Shown here: positions 1 through 6,269 of the stretch, piece by piece
How the letters are laid out: each line of letters starts with the position of its first letter
How positions within the stretch are numbered: position 1 is the first letter of the stretch
DNA from: Solobacterium sp.
GTDB lineage: Bacteria > Bacillota_I > Bacilli_A > Erysipelotrichales > Erysipelotrichaceae
DNA: 7,847 nucleotides
Assembly (NCBI GenBank): GCA_015256455.1
Contig: JABZMB010000057.1
Coordinates: 1 to 7,847, forward strand
Direction: 5' to 3'
The notes under the pieces: generated by a model
What the model was told of the DNA's origin: nothing
Database searches by the model: none
Seen by the model: only the letters and a program-made list of their open reading frames with translations
Translations under genes and position numbers: made by a program

Positions 1-452
1 ATTGTTAATGGTTCATACACAATTTTTATACCAACTTTTTCTGCATACGCTATTATCTTCTCTAAACTATCATATAAACGTTCTTTTATTATTTCTTCAG
101 TAGTTTCAAACCCAGCATGCCCAGCTGAGATTAAGGTGTATTCTGCCCCAATAGCTTTTGCAAAATCTAAAGATTTATATACATATTCCAAAGAATTATC
201 ACGCATGCTTTCATCTTCCCACATTAAATTAAATGGATATGCGTTTAATTCTGGTGTATATACAGTTACAGGCATATTATATTTTTTTATTAATTCATTG
301 ATTCTATTTGCACATATTTCAAGATCATAAGGATATGCATGTGGTCTTGCACCCCATAATTCAATATAGTCATATCCAAATCTCTGTGCATCTTGAAATG
401 CCTTTTCAATATCAAATCTTTGATATCCGCATGTAAATAACCCAAATTTCAT
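1..452 (-). CDS. frlC: Fructoselysine 3-epimerase FrlC, N-terminal 150 residues (cut by window edge)
   Basis: A sugar-phosphate isomerase/epimerase-type TIM barrel that interconverts fructoselysine and psicoselysine in the cytoplasm, so both Amadori isomers can enter the frl pathway. I translated the minus strand from the ATG at 452 and found the frame open to the window edge. The protein starts MKFGLFTCGYQR, as FrlC proteins do, and continues with ELWGARPHAYPYDL (31-44), YTPELNAYPFN (65-75), LISAGHAGFETT (108-118) and VYEPLT (145-150). The last carries the conserved metal-binding/catalytic Glu147 of this barrel family. Family members are about 275 residues, so nearly half is missing only because the window ends. 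An AGGAGAG ribosome site (459-465) lies 6 bases before the ATG. It is the last visible gene of the operon and is separated from frlB by a gap with a long palindrome. The assignment is secure from memory of E. coli FrlC, which shares most of these motifs. Confidence 0.93.
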   Translation of the reverse strand, partial: MKFGLFTCGYQRFDIEKAFQDAQRFGYDYIELWGARPHAYPYDLEICANRINELIKKYNMPVTVYTPELNAYPFNLMWEDESMRDNSLEYVYKSLDFAKAIGAEYTLISAGHAGFETTEEIIKERLYDSLEKIIAYAEKVGIKIVYEPLT

Positions 453-520
453 AAAATTCTCTCCTATCTTTCTTTATGAAAACTGATGTTTCTCTACCTA
501 TTAAAAACATGATATAAAAC

Positions 521-553
521 ATAAATATTATCGGTTAAACCGATAATATTTAT
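521..553. repeat. Perfect 16-bp inverted repeat between frlB and frlC
   Basis: The left arm ATAAATATTATCGGTT (521-536) and the right arm AACCGATAATATTTAT (538-553) are exact reverse complements around a single base at 537. As RNA it would fold into a 14-bp stem with a 5-base loop. On the minus strand the stem is followed by GTTTTATAT, a poor U-tract, so a strong intrinsic terminator is unlikely. A partial attenuator, an RNase-blocking/processing hairpin that sets the FrlB:FrlC ratio, or a repressor operator (core GGTTTAACC) are all possible. The 121-bp gap around it (453-573) holds only this element and the frlC ribosome site; I see no convincing promoter. Confidence 0.85.
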
Positions 554-573
554 TGTTTATCTCAAAAATTATG

Positions 574-1635
574 TTAATAATCAAACTGACGGTAATATCT
601 TCTAATACTTAAAGGATGTCTTAAGAACTTTTCCATGTATGCATCCACACGATTGTTAACTGCATGCATGACAAGATGAGATATACTACCACGATATTCT
701 TGCTTAATTCCGCTCAATTCAAATTCTTTTGTATCAATAATGACATAATTGGCATTTACTTGAGGTAAGAATCTTGCTACTCTTTCTGATAATGGTCTTT
801 GTTCATCTTCGCCAATGAATAAGGTAATTGGTGTATCCTTTACTATGATTTCTTGCATTCCGTGAAAAAATTCAGGAGAACTAATAGACTTTGTTCGTAT
901 CCACATTTGCTCTTCCCAATAGCACATTGCATAGGAATATGTTGCACCATACTGATTACCTGCACCTATGAAATAGTGTGGTAAATCTGGATGTTTATCC
1001 AAAAATTCTACTTTTTGTTTAGCATAGTGATATGCCCATGCATCTACTTGTTTTTCTACATTAACTAATACCTTTGCTAAATTTTCTTCCATGTTTTGGT
1101 TATAGTCTTCATATTCGGAAAACTCACCATTTTTAAACATAAAATAATTTGCTGTCATATAAAATTTTAACTGCTCATTTTTTGGATACAAAATTAGGTA
1201 ATCTTGTTTATCTGGTTGCGTTAAAACTGTATTTGGGGTATCAATAAAACTAAATACCTTTCCACCAATTTCATGTACCTTATCTACAAGTTCAATCATT
1301 TCTAGTGTATTACCAGATACAGATGATAAAATTGCAATTGATTTGTTAGTAAACCGTCTGTTCCCCGTTGTCAGAAATTCTGCTGCGTTTTCTACATAGA
1401 CAGGCAATTTACTCCTACCACGCATATATACTTCAACCTGCATTGCGGAAGCATATGTTCCTCCTATACCAATATAGAAAATATTATCAAATCCTTCGTT
1501 CCAAATTTGATCAATAATTTTTTCAATATCTTTTCGTAGTGCTAAAGCACCATTTACACTTTTTAAATCTTCCTCTTCATGAAAGTTACGGAGATTAGCA
1601 CCTTCGTCTTCTTTCCATAAATTTGTTGTTATCAT
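574..1635 (-). CDS. frlB: SIS-domain fructosamine-6-phosphate deglycase (FrlB-like)
   Basis: Predicted to cleave fructoselysine-6-phosphate (or a related fructosamine-6-phosphate) to glucose-6-phosphate and free lysine/amine in the cytoplasm, the last step of the frl pathway. The 353-residue length fits FrlB/FraB/Gfr-type deglycases. Two SIS domains are visible, at about 35-160 and 195-325. The first has a phosphosugar-binding region, IGIGGTYAS (55-63) and SSVSGNT (104-110). The second carries SPEFFHGMQE (253-262), equivalent to the SGEFxHGPxE active-site loop, with Glu255 and His258 retained. The tail RHPLSIRRYYRQFDY (339-353) matches the family's characteristic C-terminus. The loop has Pro254 and Met260 where relatives I remember have Gly and Pro, so exact substrate preference is open. 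The ATG at 1635 follows AGGGAGAG (1643-1650). The gene lies 18 bp after the esterase, clearly in the same operon. Confidence 0.88.
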   Translation of the reverse strand: MITTNLWKEDEGANLRNFHEEEDLKSVNGALALRKDIEKIIDQIWNEGFDNIFYIGIGGTYASAMQVEVYMRGRSKLPVYVENAAEFLTTGNRRFTNKSIAILSSVSGNTLEMIELVDKVHEIGGKVFSFIDTPNTVLTQPDKQDYLILYPKNEQLKFYMTANYFMFKNGEFSEYEDYNQNMEENLAKVLVNVEKQVDAWAYHYAKQKVEFLDKHPDLPHYFIGAGNQYGATYSYAMCYWEEQMWIRTKSISSPEFFHGMQEIIVKDTPITLFIGEDEQRPLSERVARFLPQVNANYVIIDTKEFELSGIKQEYRGSISHLVMHAVNNRVDAYMEKFLRHPLSIRRYYRQFDY

Positions 1636-1653
1636 ATCTAATCTCTCCCTTTC

Positions 1654-2433
1654 TCAATATAGTTTAAAGTGATCAATATCATATTTTTCAAAATATTGTA
1701 GAGCTTTCTGTATTGCAATATCCCATACAGGCCACTCATGATCACCACTTAACTCTCGATAAGTAATATCTATCTTATTCTTTGCAAATCCATAGAACTT
1801 ACGATTGCTCTCAATCAAGAAATCCTCCGTTCCACAGAGCTGAATAAGAGATGGGTAAATATTATTTGAATCATGGTCTAGATATTTATAGATATCAAAA
1901 TAATCTTTTTGATTAATTATTCTATCTATTTCCGTCGTATCCATTTCTTCGAATATCTTTTCCTCAACCATGCAACGTAATTCTTCTAAATGAATCACAG
2001 GTGACAAAGCCGCAATTGATTTGTATTGACTTGGATAAGTCATACCAATCTTTAATGCACCATAGCCACCCATACTTTCTCCTGCAATAAAAGTATTTTC
2101 TTTTTGTGTAGGTATCTTAAACCACTGCTTTAGATAATTAGGAAGTTCTTCAGCAATATATTTTGCATAATTAATCCCATCTATATTTGTATAAAAACTT
2201 CTTCCTACTTCAGGCATAACAATAATATAGCCAAATTTCTTTGCGTAATATTCTAATTTTGTAAAACGCAGCCACTCCTCAGCATTGCCGGATAAACCAT
2301 GTAATAGATATAAGGTTTTATACTGACCATTACATATTGGTGTTACATCATTTGAATTATCAGGTATTAATATATTACAGTTTGTTGTCATCCTTAAAGC
2401 AGTAGAGAAGAATGTCATTCTGATAACTGCCAT
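1654..2433 (-). CDS. Alpha/beta-hydrolase, EstA/esterase-D family
   Basis: A cytoplasmic serine esterase of the putative esterase family (PF00756; relatives include tributyrin esterase EstA and S-formylglutathione hydrolase). There is no signal peptide or membrane segment. Visible motifs, numbered from the ATG at 2433 (259 residues): YLLHGLSGN (42-50, oxyanion region), nucleophile elbow GESMGG with Ser120, acid in CGTEDFL with Asp204, and base in GDHEW with His232. The start is chosen at 2433 rather than the upstream in-frame TTG at 2439. The ATG overlaps the frlD stop as TAATG and has GGAG (2441-2444) at a 7-base spacing, while the TTG would sit too close to that site. It is translationally coupled to frlD and precedes frlB by 18 bp. 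An esterase is not part of the known core frl pathway. It might deacylate esterified Amadori compounds or another imported conjugate, but the substrate cannot be told from sequence. Confidence 0.88.
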   Translation of the reverse strand: MAVIRMTFFSTALRMTTNCNILIPDNSNDVTPICNGQYKTLYLLHGLSGNAEEWLRFTKLEYYAKKFGYIIVMPEVGRSFYTNIDGINYAKYIAEELPNYLKQWFKIPTQKENTFIAGESMGGYGALKIGMTYPSQYKSIAALSPVIHLEELRCMVEEKIFEEMDTTEIDRIINQKDYFDIYKYLDHDSNNIYPSLIQLCGTEDFLIESNRKFYGFAKNKIDITYRELSGDHEWPVWDIAIQKALQYFEKYDIDHFKLY

Positions 2434-3227
2434 TACCAAGCTCCAAAATATTTTATCGTTTCAGTGGCATTCATAGCCCCTGCATGCATACTTTCAATAA
2501 TAGACTCACCACGTATGATTGCATTTAGGAAGCCTGCAATATAACTATCTCCTGCCCCCATCGTATCCACCACATCATCGCAATGAACAATGCCCATTTC
2601 ATGATAATCTATCCCATCAAAGCACAGACTACCTTTTTCTCCACGCATTGCTATAACAAGTTTAGGACCTCTATTATAGATTTCCTTCATCTGTTCTTTT
2701 AGCTGATCCATTGAACTTTCATCATTAGAGAAGAATACGTAATCACTATGTGGAATTGCAACTTTACATGCTTCATCATCTGGTCTTGTTGCACAATCAA
2801 AAGCTGTTAGAATTCCTTTACGGTGCAACTCCTCAAAATAGCCTTCAACCTTCCCCCATAAATCGCATATTACGATGTCATGTTTACATATGAATGAAAT
2901 ATCATCTTCTGACAAATGATAGTCTGATAGAACCCCTTCATCATAGTCGCCAAAAACTCGTTCCCCATCAATAAGTTCAACCTGTGTAACTGCTGTTTTT
3001 CCTTCTTTAAATTGCAAGTGACTTACATCAACCCCTTTACTTTCGATTGCATCGTACATTACATGTCCAAATTCATCATTTCCTACGGGACCAATATATG
3101 AGGCTTTTCCTCCTAATCGTACTGTATACACAGCCATATTAACGGGGCCACCGCCAGGAAAGGCGGTACCCCCATTCATATTTTGATAATAGTCAACACA
3201 GTTACTTCCAATTGCTGCTAATTTCAT
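2433..3227 (-). CDS. frlD: Fructoselysine 6-kinase FrlD (PfkB family)
   Basis: ATP-dependent ribokinase-like kinase that phosphorylates imported fructoselysine at C6 and so supplies FrlB. The 264-residue protein begins MKLAAIGSNCVDYY, has the substrate-binding GGGPVN (25-30) and the FrlD-like TQVELIDGERVFGDYDEGV (81-99). It carries the PfkB C-terminal signature DTMGAGDSYIAGF (221-233) with catalytic Asp227, and ends IKYFGAW. E. coli FrlD ends almost identically (IQYHGAW) and shares the VFGDY.EGV segment, which separates it from fructokinases and ribokinases. The start overlaps the frlA stop (ATGA), with GAGG at 3235-3238, 7 bases upstream. Its TAA overlaps the esterase ATG. This tight coupling implies fixed ratios of transporter, kinase and esterase. 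Confidence 0.94.
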   Translation of the reverse strand: MKLAAIGSNCVDYYQNMNGGTAFPGGGPVNMAVYTVRLGGKASYIGPVGNDEFGHVMYDAIESKGVDVSHLQFKEGKTAVTQVELIDGERVFGDYDEGVLSDYHLSEDDISFICKHDIVICDLWGKVEGYFEELHRKGILTAFDCATRPDDEACKVAIPHSDYVFFSNDESSMDQLKEQMKEIYNRGPKLVIAMRGEKGSLCFDGIDYHEMGIVHCDDVVDTMGAGDSYIAGFLNAIIRGESIIESMHAGAMNATETIKYFGAW

Positions 3228-4573
3228 ATAGCAGCCTCATTTTTTCTTTGTTTGTTTTGATTTTCCCAGAAATAGTAAACTGGTAGTCCTGTTCCTACAG
3301 CTAAACCTGCGCAAATCAAACCAGGAATTGGAGCCCAGATGAATGTTGACCAAATGAGAGTGCCTGTCATAAACATTGCAATGATTGGCATTAATACTCC
3401 ACCCGGCATGCGGTATACTGGTTTGTAATGTTCCTTTCTACGTAATACGAAGATTGTTCCAAATGTTAAGAAGTTCTTTAATAATGCTACTAATGTAAAG
3501 TAGCCCAATAAATCAGACAAGTTCGTCGCAAAAATCAAGATGATAGCAACGATACACTGTACAACGATTGAGAATGCTGGTGTTTCATATTTTGGATGTA
3601 CCTGTGCAAATTGTTTAAAGAACAAACCATCTTTTGCCATTGCATATTCAATTCTAGGCTGGAACATAATACAACTTGAAAGCGAACCAATTACAACGAT
3701 AATAGCCATAATAGCCACAATGACACCTGCTGCATTACCAATTAATGGAATCTTAGATGCTAATAAAGCAATAGGTGCTTCTGAAGCTGCTAGTTCCTCT
3801 ACAGATAATAAACCTGATGAAACTACTGTTAGACTAACATATAACGCCAAGACGATTACTGCAGTTAAAATTAATCCCTTTGGCAAATTCTTACCTGGAT
3901 CCTTTATCTCACCAGACATATAGCAAGCTGCACCCATACCATCATAAGACCATGTTGTTGCAGAAATTCCTGCTAACAATGCTGCAAACCCTGTTGCGGC
4001 ACCTTCTAATGGTTTACTTGATAAGAATAAATTAGAGTTAATATTGAATAATCCAATTCCAATAATTAATGCAAAAGGAAGAATCTTTAATGCAGTAATG
4101 ATTGTCTGGAATTTTCCTCCGCCTTCAACACTACGAATATGGATAATCATGAATACAATTACTAATGTAACTGCAACTAATTTTAAAATTAGACCATGAA
4201 CTGGCAAGAAGAATCCTAGGTAGTTTGCAATTGCTAAAGCCATAATTGAGATTGATGGAGGGTCAGTTGCCCAGAAGCTAATCCATCCGCATAGGAAAGC
4301 TAACGGTCGAGAACCAGCTTCACGGAAATAGACGTATTGTCCACCATCTTCAGGAAATGCTGATGCAAGTTCTGCATAACAAAAATTTGCTGGAATCTGT
4401 AACAAACCACCAATCAAAAATGCTAATACTAGCGTTAAACTACTTCCCGCTGCACCAGCTACTTCTGATAAGGATGAGAAAATACCAGATCCTACTGTTG
4501 TTCCAACACCAAGTGCAATAACTGCACCTAATCCAAGTTTGCGCTTCAAATCTTGGGTGTTCTGATTAGACAT
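3224..4573 (-). CDS. frlA: Fructoselysine/psicoselysine permease FrlA (APC family)
   Basis: Inner-membrane amino acid-polyamine-organocation transporter that imports Amadori compounds, and the first gene of the operon. The 449-residue protein has about 12 hydrophobic segments. Near the N-terminus is the APC signature VGTTVGSGIF (23-32, unwound helix 1), followed by GSRPLAFLCGW (87-97), HIRSVEGGG (145-153), LLAGISATTWSY (199-210), GEIKDPGKNLP (221-231), VIGSLSSCIMFQPRIEYAMAKD (294-315, which also holds the intracellular loop) and WAPIPGLICAG (413-423). Nearly all of these blocks recur in E. coli FrlA (445 residues), making this a firm family call rather than a generic amino-acid permease. The ATG at 4573 follows AGGAGG (4583-4588) and a leader of about 80 bases from the predicted promoter. 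Its last codon overlaps frlD. Confidence 0.93.
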   Translation of the reverse strand: MSNQNTQDLKRKLGLGAVIALGVGTTVGSGIFSSLSEVAGAAGSSLTLVLAFLIGGLLQIPANFCYAELASAFPEDGGQYVYFREAGSRPLAFLCGWISFWATDPPSISIMALAIANYLGFFLPVHGLILKLVAVTLVIVFMIIHIRSVEGGGKFQTIITALKILPFALIIGIGLFNINSNLFLSSKPLEGAATGFAALLAGISATTWSYDGMGAACYMSGEIKDPGKNLPKGLILTAVIVLALYVSLTVVSSGLLSVEELAASEAPIALLASKIPLIGNAAGVIVAIMAIIVVIGSLSSCIMFQPRIEYAMAKDGLFFKQFAQVHPKYETPAFSIVVQCIVAIILIFATNLSDLLGYFTLVALLKNFLTFGTIFVLRRKEHYKPVYRMPGGVLMPIIAMFMTGTLIWSTFIWAPIPGLICAGLAVGTGLPVYYFWENQNKQRKNEAAI

Positions 4574-4582
4574 ATTATGTAT

Positions 4583-4588
4583 CCTCCT
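4583..4588 (-). promoter_or_regulatory. frlA ribosome binding site
   Basis: AGGAGG on the minus strand, 9 bases before the frlA ATG. It is the strongest Shine-Dalgarno of the operon and confirms the frlA start. Confidence 0.85.
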
Positions 4589-4598
4589 TTTTCTTGTG

Positions 4599-4628
4599 GC
4601 ATATCTACACTTTAAAACCCATCTCTGC
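4599..4628. repeat. Composite block, copy 1 (frlA leader)
   Basis: On the plus strand GCATAT (4599-4604), TACACTTTAAA (4606-4616) and TCTCTGC (4622-4628) occur in order, followed 4 bases later by a palindrome. The same words in the same order and nearly the same spacing occur at 6238-6266. Relative to the predicted frlA start the block lies within the untranslated leader. Two matches of 11 and 7 bases with conserved spacing are unlikely to arise by chance, so this is likely a shared regulator site. Confidence 0.6.
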
Positions 4629-4632
4629 CTTT

Positions 4633-4650
4633 TGGTTTACATATATACCA
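4633..4650. promoter_or_regulatory. Candidate operator palindrome downstream of the frlA start
   Basis: TGGTTTACATATATACCA is an 18-bp imperfect palindrome (7 of 9 half-site positions symmetric). It begins about 6 bases downstream of the frlA transcription start predicted from the -10 at 4663-4668. The outer TGGTnTA/TAnACCA halves resemble operators of GntR/HutC-family repressors, two of which are encoded next door. A repressor bound here would block frlA transcription. Confidence 0.55.
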
Positions 4651-4662
4651 CTATTTGATTTT

Positions 4663-4690
4663 ATTATACCAGTACGTTTTACCTTTGCAA
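4663..4690 (-). promoter_or_regulatory. frlA operon promoter
   Basis: Reading the minus strand: -35 TTGCAA (4685-4690, 4 of 6 consensus), a 16-base spacer, then a perfect TATAAT (4663-4668) preceded by TGG, i.e. an extended -10. The predicted start is near 4656, giving a leader of about 80 bases before frlA. Confidence 0.72.
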
Positions 4691-4695
4691 CCCCT

Positions 4696-4707
4696 TACAT
4701 ATATGTA
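4696..4707. promoter_or_regulatory. Second candidate operator, perfect 12-bp palindrome
   Basis: TACATATATGTA is self-complementary and shares TTACATATAT with the palindrome at 4633-4650, 58 bp away. It lies just upstream of the frlA -35 and at the upstream side of the likely gntR promoter region, so it could serve autoregulation or cooperative repression. AT-richness makes short palindromes common, hence modest confidence. Confidence 0.4.
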
Positions 4708-4708
4708 T

Positions 4709-4738
4709 TTGATAAAAAGTATATAAAGTTGTTAAAAT
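4709..4738 (+). promoter_or_regulatory. Possible promoter of the regulator pair
   Basis: TTGATA (4709-4714), an 18-base spacer and TAAAAT (4733-4738) fit a sigma-A promoter, but its start would fall near the first ATG at 4745. An alternative -10, TATAAA at 4722-4727, would give a short leader but lacks a good -35. Either is weak evidence. Confidence 0.35.
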
Positions 4739-4744
4739 AAGTTC

Positions 4745-5449
4745 ATGAAAGTTATGACTTTGGATATTATGATCAGTAATGAACTTCGGCAATATATCGC
4801 TGATCACCATTTGAAATATAGAGATAAACTTCCAAGCGAACGTGAACTATGTGAATTATTCTCAATTCAGCGTTTGACGCTCCGGTCTGCTATGAAAATT
4901 TTAGAAGAAATGGGAATTATTTATGTGGTACCTAAAATTGGTTATTTTGTAGCTAAACAACGTATTACAAAAAATGTTAATACTATTCGTCTAATATCAG
5001 AAATAATTAAAGATAATGCATCCACATACGAAACGAAATTATTGAAGTTTGTTGAGATTGAAGCTGATAAATATTTATGTCGAGAGACAAATTTACCACT
5101 TGGTACTAAGTTTTTTGAAATTAAGCGTTTACTGATTGCTGATCATGAGCCAATATGTATGGATTACTGTTTCATTCCTACAAATCTAGCACCCGAGTTA
5201 ATAGATTATAAATCTTATATTAAAAATTTAAATGATATTTTAGTAGAAAAATTTAACATTAAATTCTTTAGAACCACGCAAAGAATTCGTGTTATCGAGG
5301 CAGAAAGTAGCTATCGCGATGCATTAGAACTTTCTAGTAATGCACATGTAGCATTATTATCCGGATGCATCTATGATAATCACAATCATGTTGTTGCATT
5401 TACCGAAAGCTATATGAAATATGAACGCTTTTCATTTGAATTATTTTAG
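4745..5449 (+). CDS. GntR-family transcriptional regulator with UTRA domain (first of two)
   Basis: A HutC-subfamily regulator: N-terminal winged helix-turn-helix and C-terminal effector-binding UTRA domain, 234 residues, the usual size. The DNA-binding part is at about 10-70, with KLPSERELCELFSIQRLTLRSAMK (28-51) and wing VPKIGYFV (62-69). The UTRA domain at about 85-234 contains FEIKRLLIADHEPICMDYCFIP (124-145) and ends AFTESYMKYERFSFEL. It is divergent from frlA across a 171-bp region with candidate operators, so it is the first choice for the frl repressor, relieved by a fructosamine or its phosphate; this is inference from position. The start is uncertain: ATGs at 4745, 4754 and 4769 are all in frame and none has a good Shine-Dalgarno. 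The stop is followed directly by the second regulator. I did not assign frlR because similarity to E. coli FrlR is only at family level. Confidence 0.88.
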   Translation: MKVMTLDIMISNELRQYIADHHLKYRDKLPSERELCELFSIQRLTLRSAMKILEEMGIIYVVPKIGYFVAKQRITKNVNTIRLISEIIKDNASTYETKLLKFVEIEADKYLCRETNLPLGTKFFEIKRLLIADHEPICMDYCFIPTNLAPELIDYKSYIKNLNDILVEKFNIKFFRTTQRIRVIEAESSYRDALELSSNAHVALLSGCIYDNHNHVVAFTESYMKYERFSFELF

Positions 5450-5454
5450 GTGAT
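5448..5454 (+). promoter_or_regulatory. Ribosome binding site deciding the second regulator's start
   Basis: AGGTGAT overlaps the stop codon of the first regulator and lies 4 bases before the ATG at 5459. It complements the 16S rRNA tail well. This favours ATG 5459 over the in-frame GTG at 5450, which lies inside the site. Confidence 0.75.
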
Positions 5455-5458
5455 ATTT

Positions 5459-6199
5459 ATGAACTACCAAATTCCTTTGTATATCCAATTAAAAAATTTA
5501 ATCATCCAACGTATTAAAGATGGCGAATATTTACCAGGAGAAAAAATACCTAGTGAGCGTGAAATGTCTTCCCTCTATCATATTAACCGCATGACAGTTA
5601 AACATGCTATCAATGCTTTAATTGACGAAGGATATTTATTTCGAATAAAAAACAATGGTACTTTTGTTACAAAAAAAATTACAAATAAAATTTTATATTT
5701 AAATGATCATTCTACAGGTAAAAGTATCGGCCTGGGAGCTTTTATAAATAAACATGGCTTAACACTTAAAAACACTATCTTAGAAGAGGGTATCATTAAA
5801 GACCAAACTTATATTGAAAAGAAACTTAATTTAGAGCACAGTGAACAAATATATGCATTACATCGTTTACGTAAAATTGATAATGAAAGTATTGCTCTTG
5901 AATACTGTTATCTTCCCTTCAAATATTTTGATGATATCCAAGATCATGATTTTTCAAAAGCCTCACTCTATGACTACATGAAACAAAAGGAACATTTCCC
6001 AATTTCATTTGAACAAAAACTAACCATTCAGAAAGCTTTCCACCCAATCACTAAAATTATGGATATATCTTCTGATAGTTACATCTATAACCTTGAATAT
6101 ATTGGTCATGATACAAACGGAAATATTGTTGAGTTTACAACATCCTATATGCCATGTGATAAAGCTGAGTATGGATTTGAAACTTTTAAATCAGAATAA
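5459..6199 (+). CDS. GntR-family transcriptional regulator with UTRA domain (second of two)
   Basis: A second HutC-type repressor, 246 residues from ATG 5459. It opens with the classic MNYQIPLYIQLKNLI helix. The helix-turn-helix is in KIPSEREMSSLYHINRMTVKHAI (29-51) and the wing is RIKNNGTFV (62-70). The UTRA domain occupies about 85-246, with HRLRKIDNESIALEYCYLP (135-153) and a terminal FTTSYMPCDKAEYGFETF (226-243). It starts 9 bases after the stop of the first regulator and is surely cotranscribed and coupled. The two share layout but little sequence, so they are an old pair rather than a recent duplication. One may sense the fructosamine and the other the substrate of the downstream amidohydrolase, or they may work as a heteromer; sequence alone does not decide. 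Start chosen from the AGGTGAT site. Confidence 0.92.
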   Translation: MNYQIPLYIQLKNLIIQRIKDGEYLPGEKIPSEREMSSLYHINRMTVKHAINALIDEGYLFRIKNNGTFVTKKITNKILYLNDHSTGKSIGLGAFINKHGLTLKNTILEEGIIKDQTYIEKKLNLEHSEQIYALHRLRKIDNESIALEYCYLPFKYFDDIQDHDFSKASLYDYMKQKEHFPISFEQKLTIQKAFHPITKIMDISSDSYIYNLEYIGHDTNGNIVEFTTSYMPCDKAEYGFETFKSE

Positions 6200-6221
6200 T
6201 CTGTAATTTATTTGTTTTTTA

Positions 6222-6230
6222 TGCTATATT
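6222..6230 (+). promoter_or_regulatory. Possible extended -10 promoter for the amidohydrolase
   Basis: TGCTATATT provides a TGn motif plus TATATT (5 of 6). No recognisable -35 lies at the right distance (TGTAAT at 6202-6207 is poor). A start near 6237 would place the shared block and the hairpin at 6270-6291 in the leader. Confidence 0.35.
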
Positions 6231-6237
6231 CAAGTCA

Positions 6238-6266
6238 GCATATACACTTTAAACAAATTTCTCTGC
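6238..6266. repeat. Composite block, copy 2 (amidohydrolase leader)
   Basis: GCATA (6238-6242), TACACTTTAAA (6243-6253) and TCTCTGC (6260-6266) repeat the words of 4599-4628 in the same plus-strand order. The inner spacing is 6 instead of 5 bases, and a palindrome follows 3 bases later. The copies lie in opposite orientation relative to the genes they precede, which fits a protein-binding DNA site better than an RNA element. Confidence 0.6.
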
Positions 6267-6269
6267 ACT

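Noticed and set aside
136..330. Plus-strand open frame of 64 codons
   Set aside because: Lies antisense inside frlC, which has clear family motifs; no ribosome site or recognisable product.
1662..1671. CACTTTAAAC on the minus strand, matching part of the shared block
   Set aside because: It is within the last codons of the esterase and lacks the accompanying TCTCTGC and palindrome, so it is probably coincidence.
2434..2439. TTG at 2439 as the esterase start
   Set aside because: Only one base separates it from GGAG at 2441-2444; the ATG at 2433 has proper spacing and forms the TAATG overlap.
3540..3923. Plus-strand open frame of 127 codons
   Set aside because: Antisense to the frlA membrane segments; a compositional shadow of a well-supported gene.
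4669..4690. Possible catabolite-repression (cre) site around AAAACGTAC near the frlA promoter
   Set aside because: Too many mismatches to the cre consensus, including the symmetric outer bases.
5450..5458. GTG at 5450 as the start of the second regulator
   Set aside because: It lies within the AGGTGAT ribosome site that properly serves the ATG at 5459.
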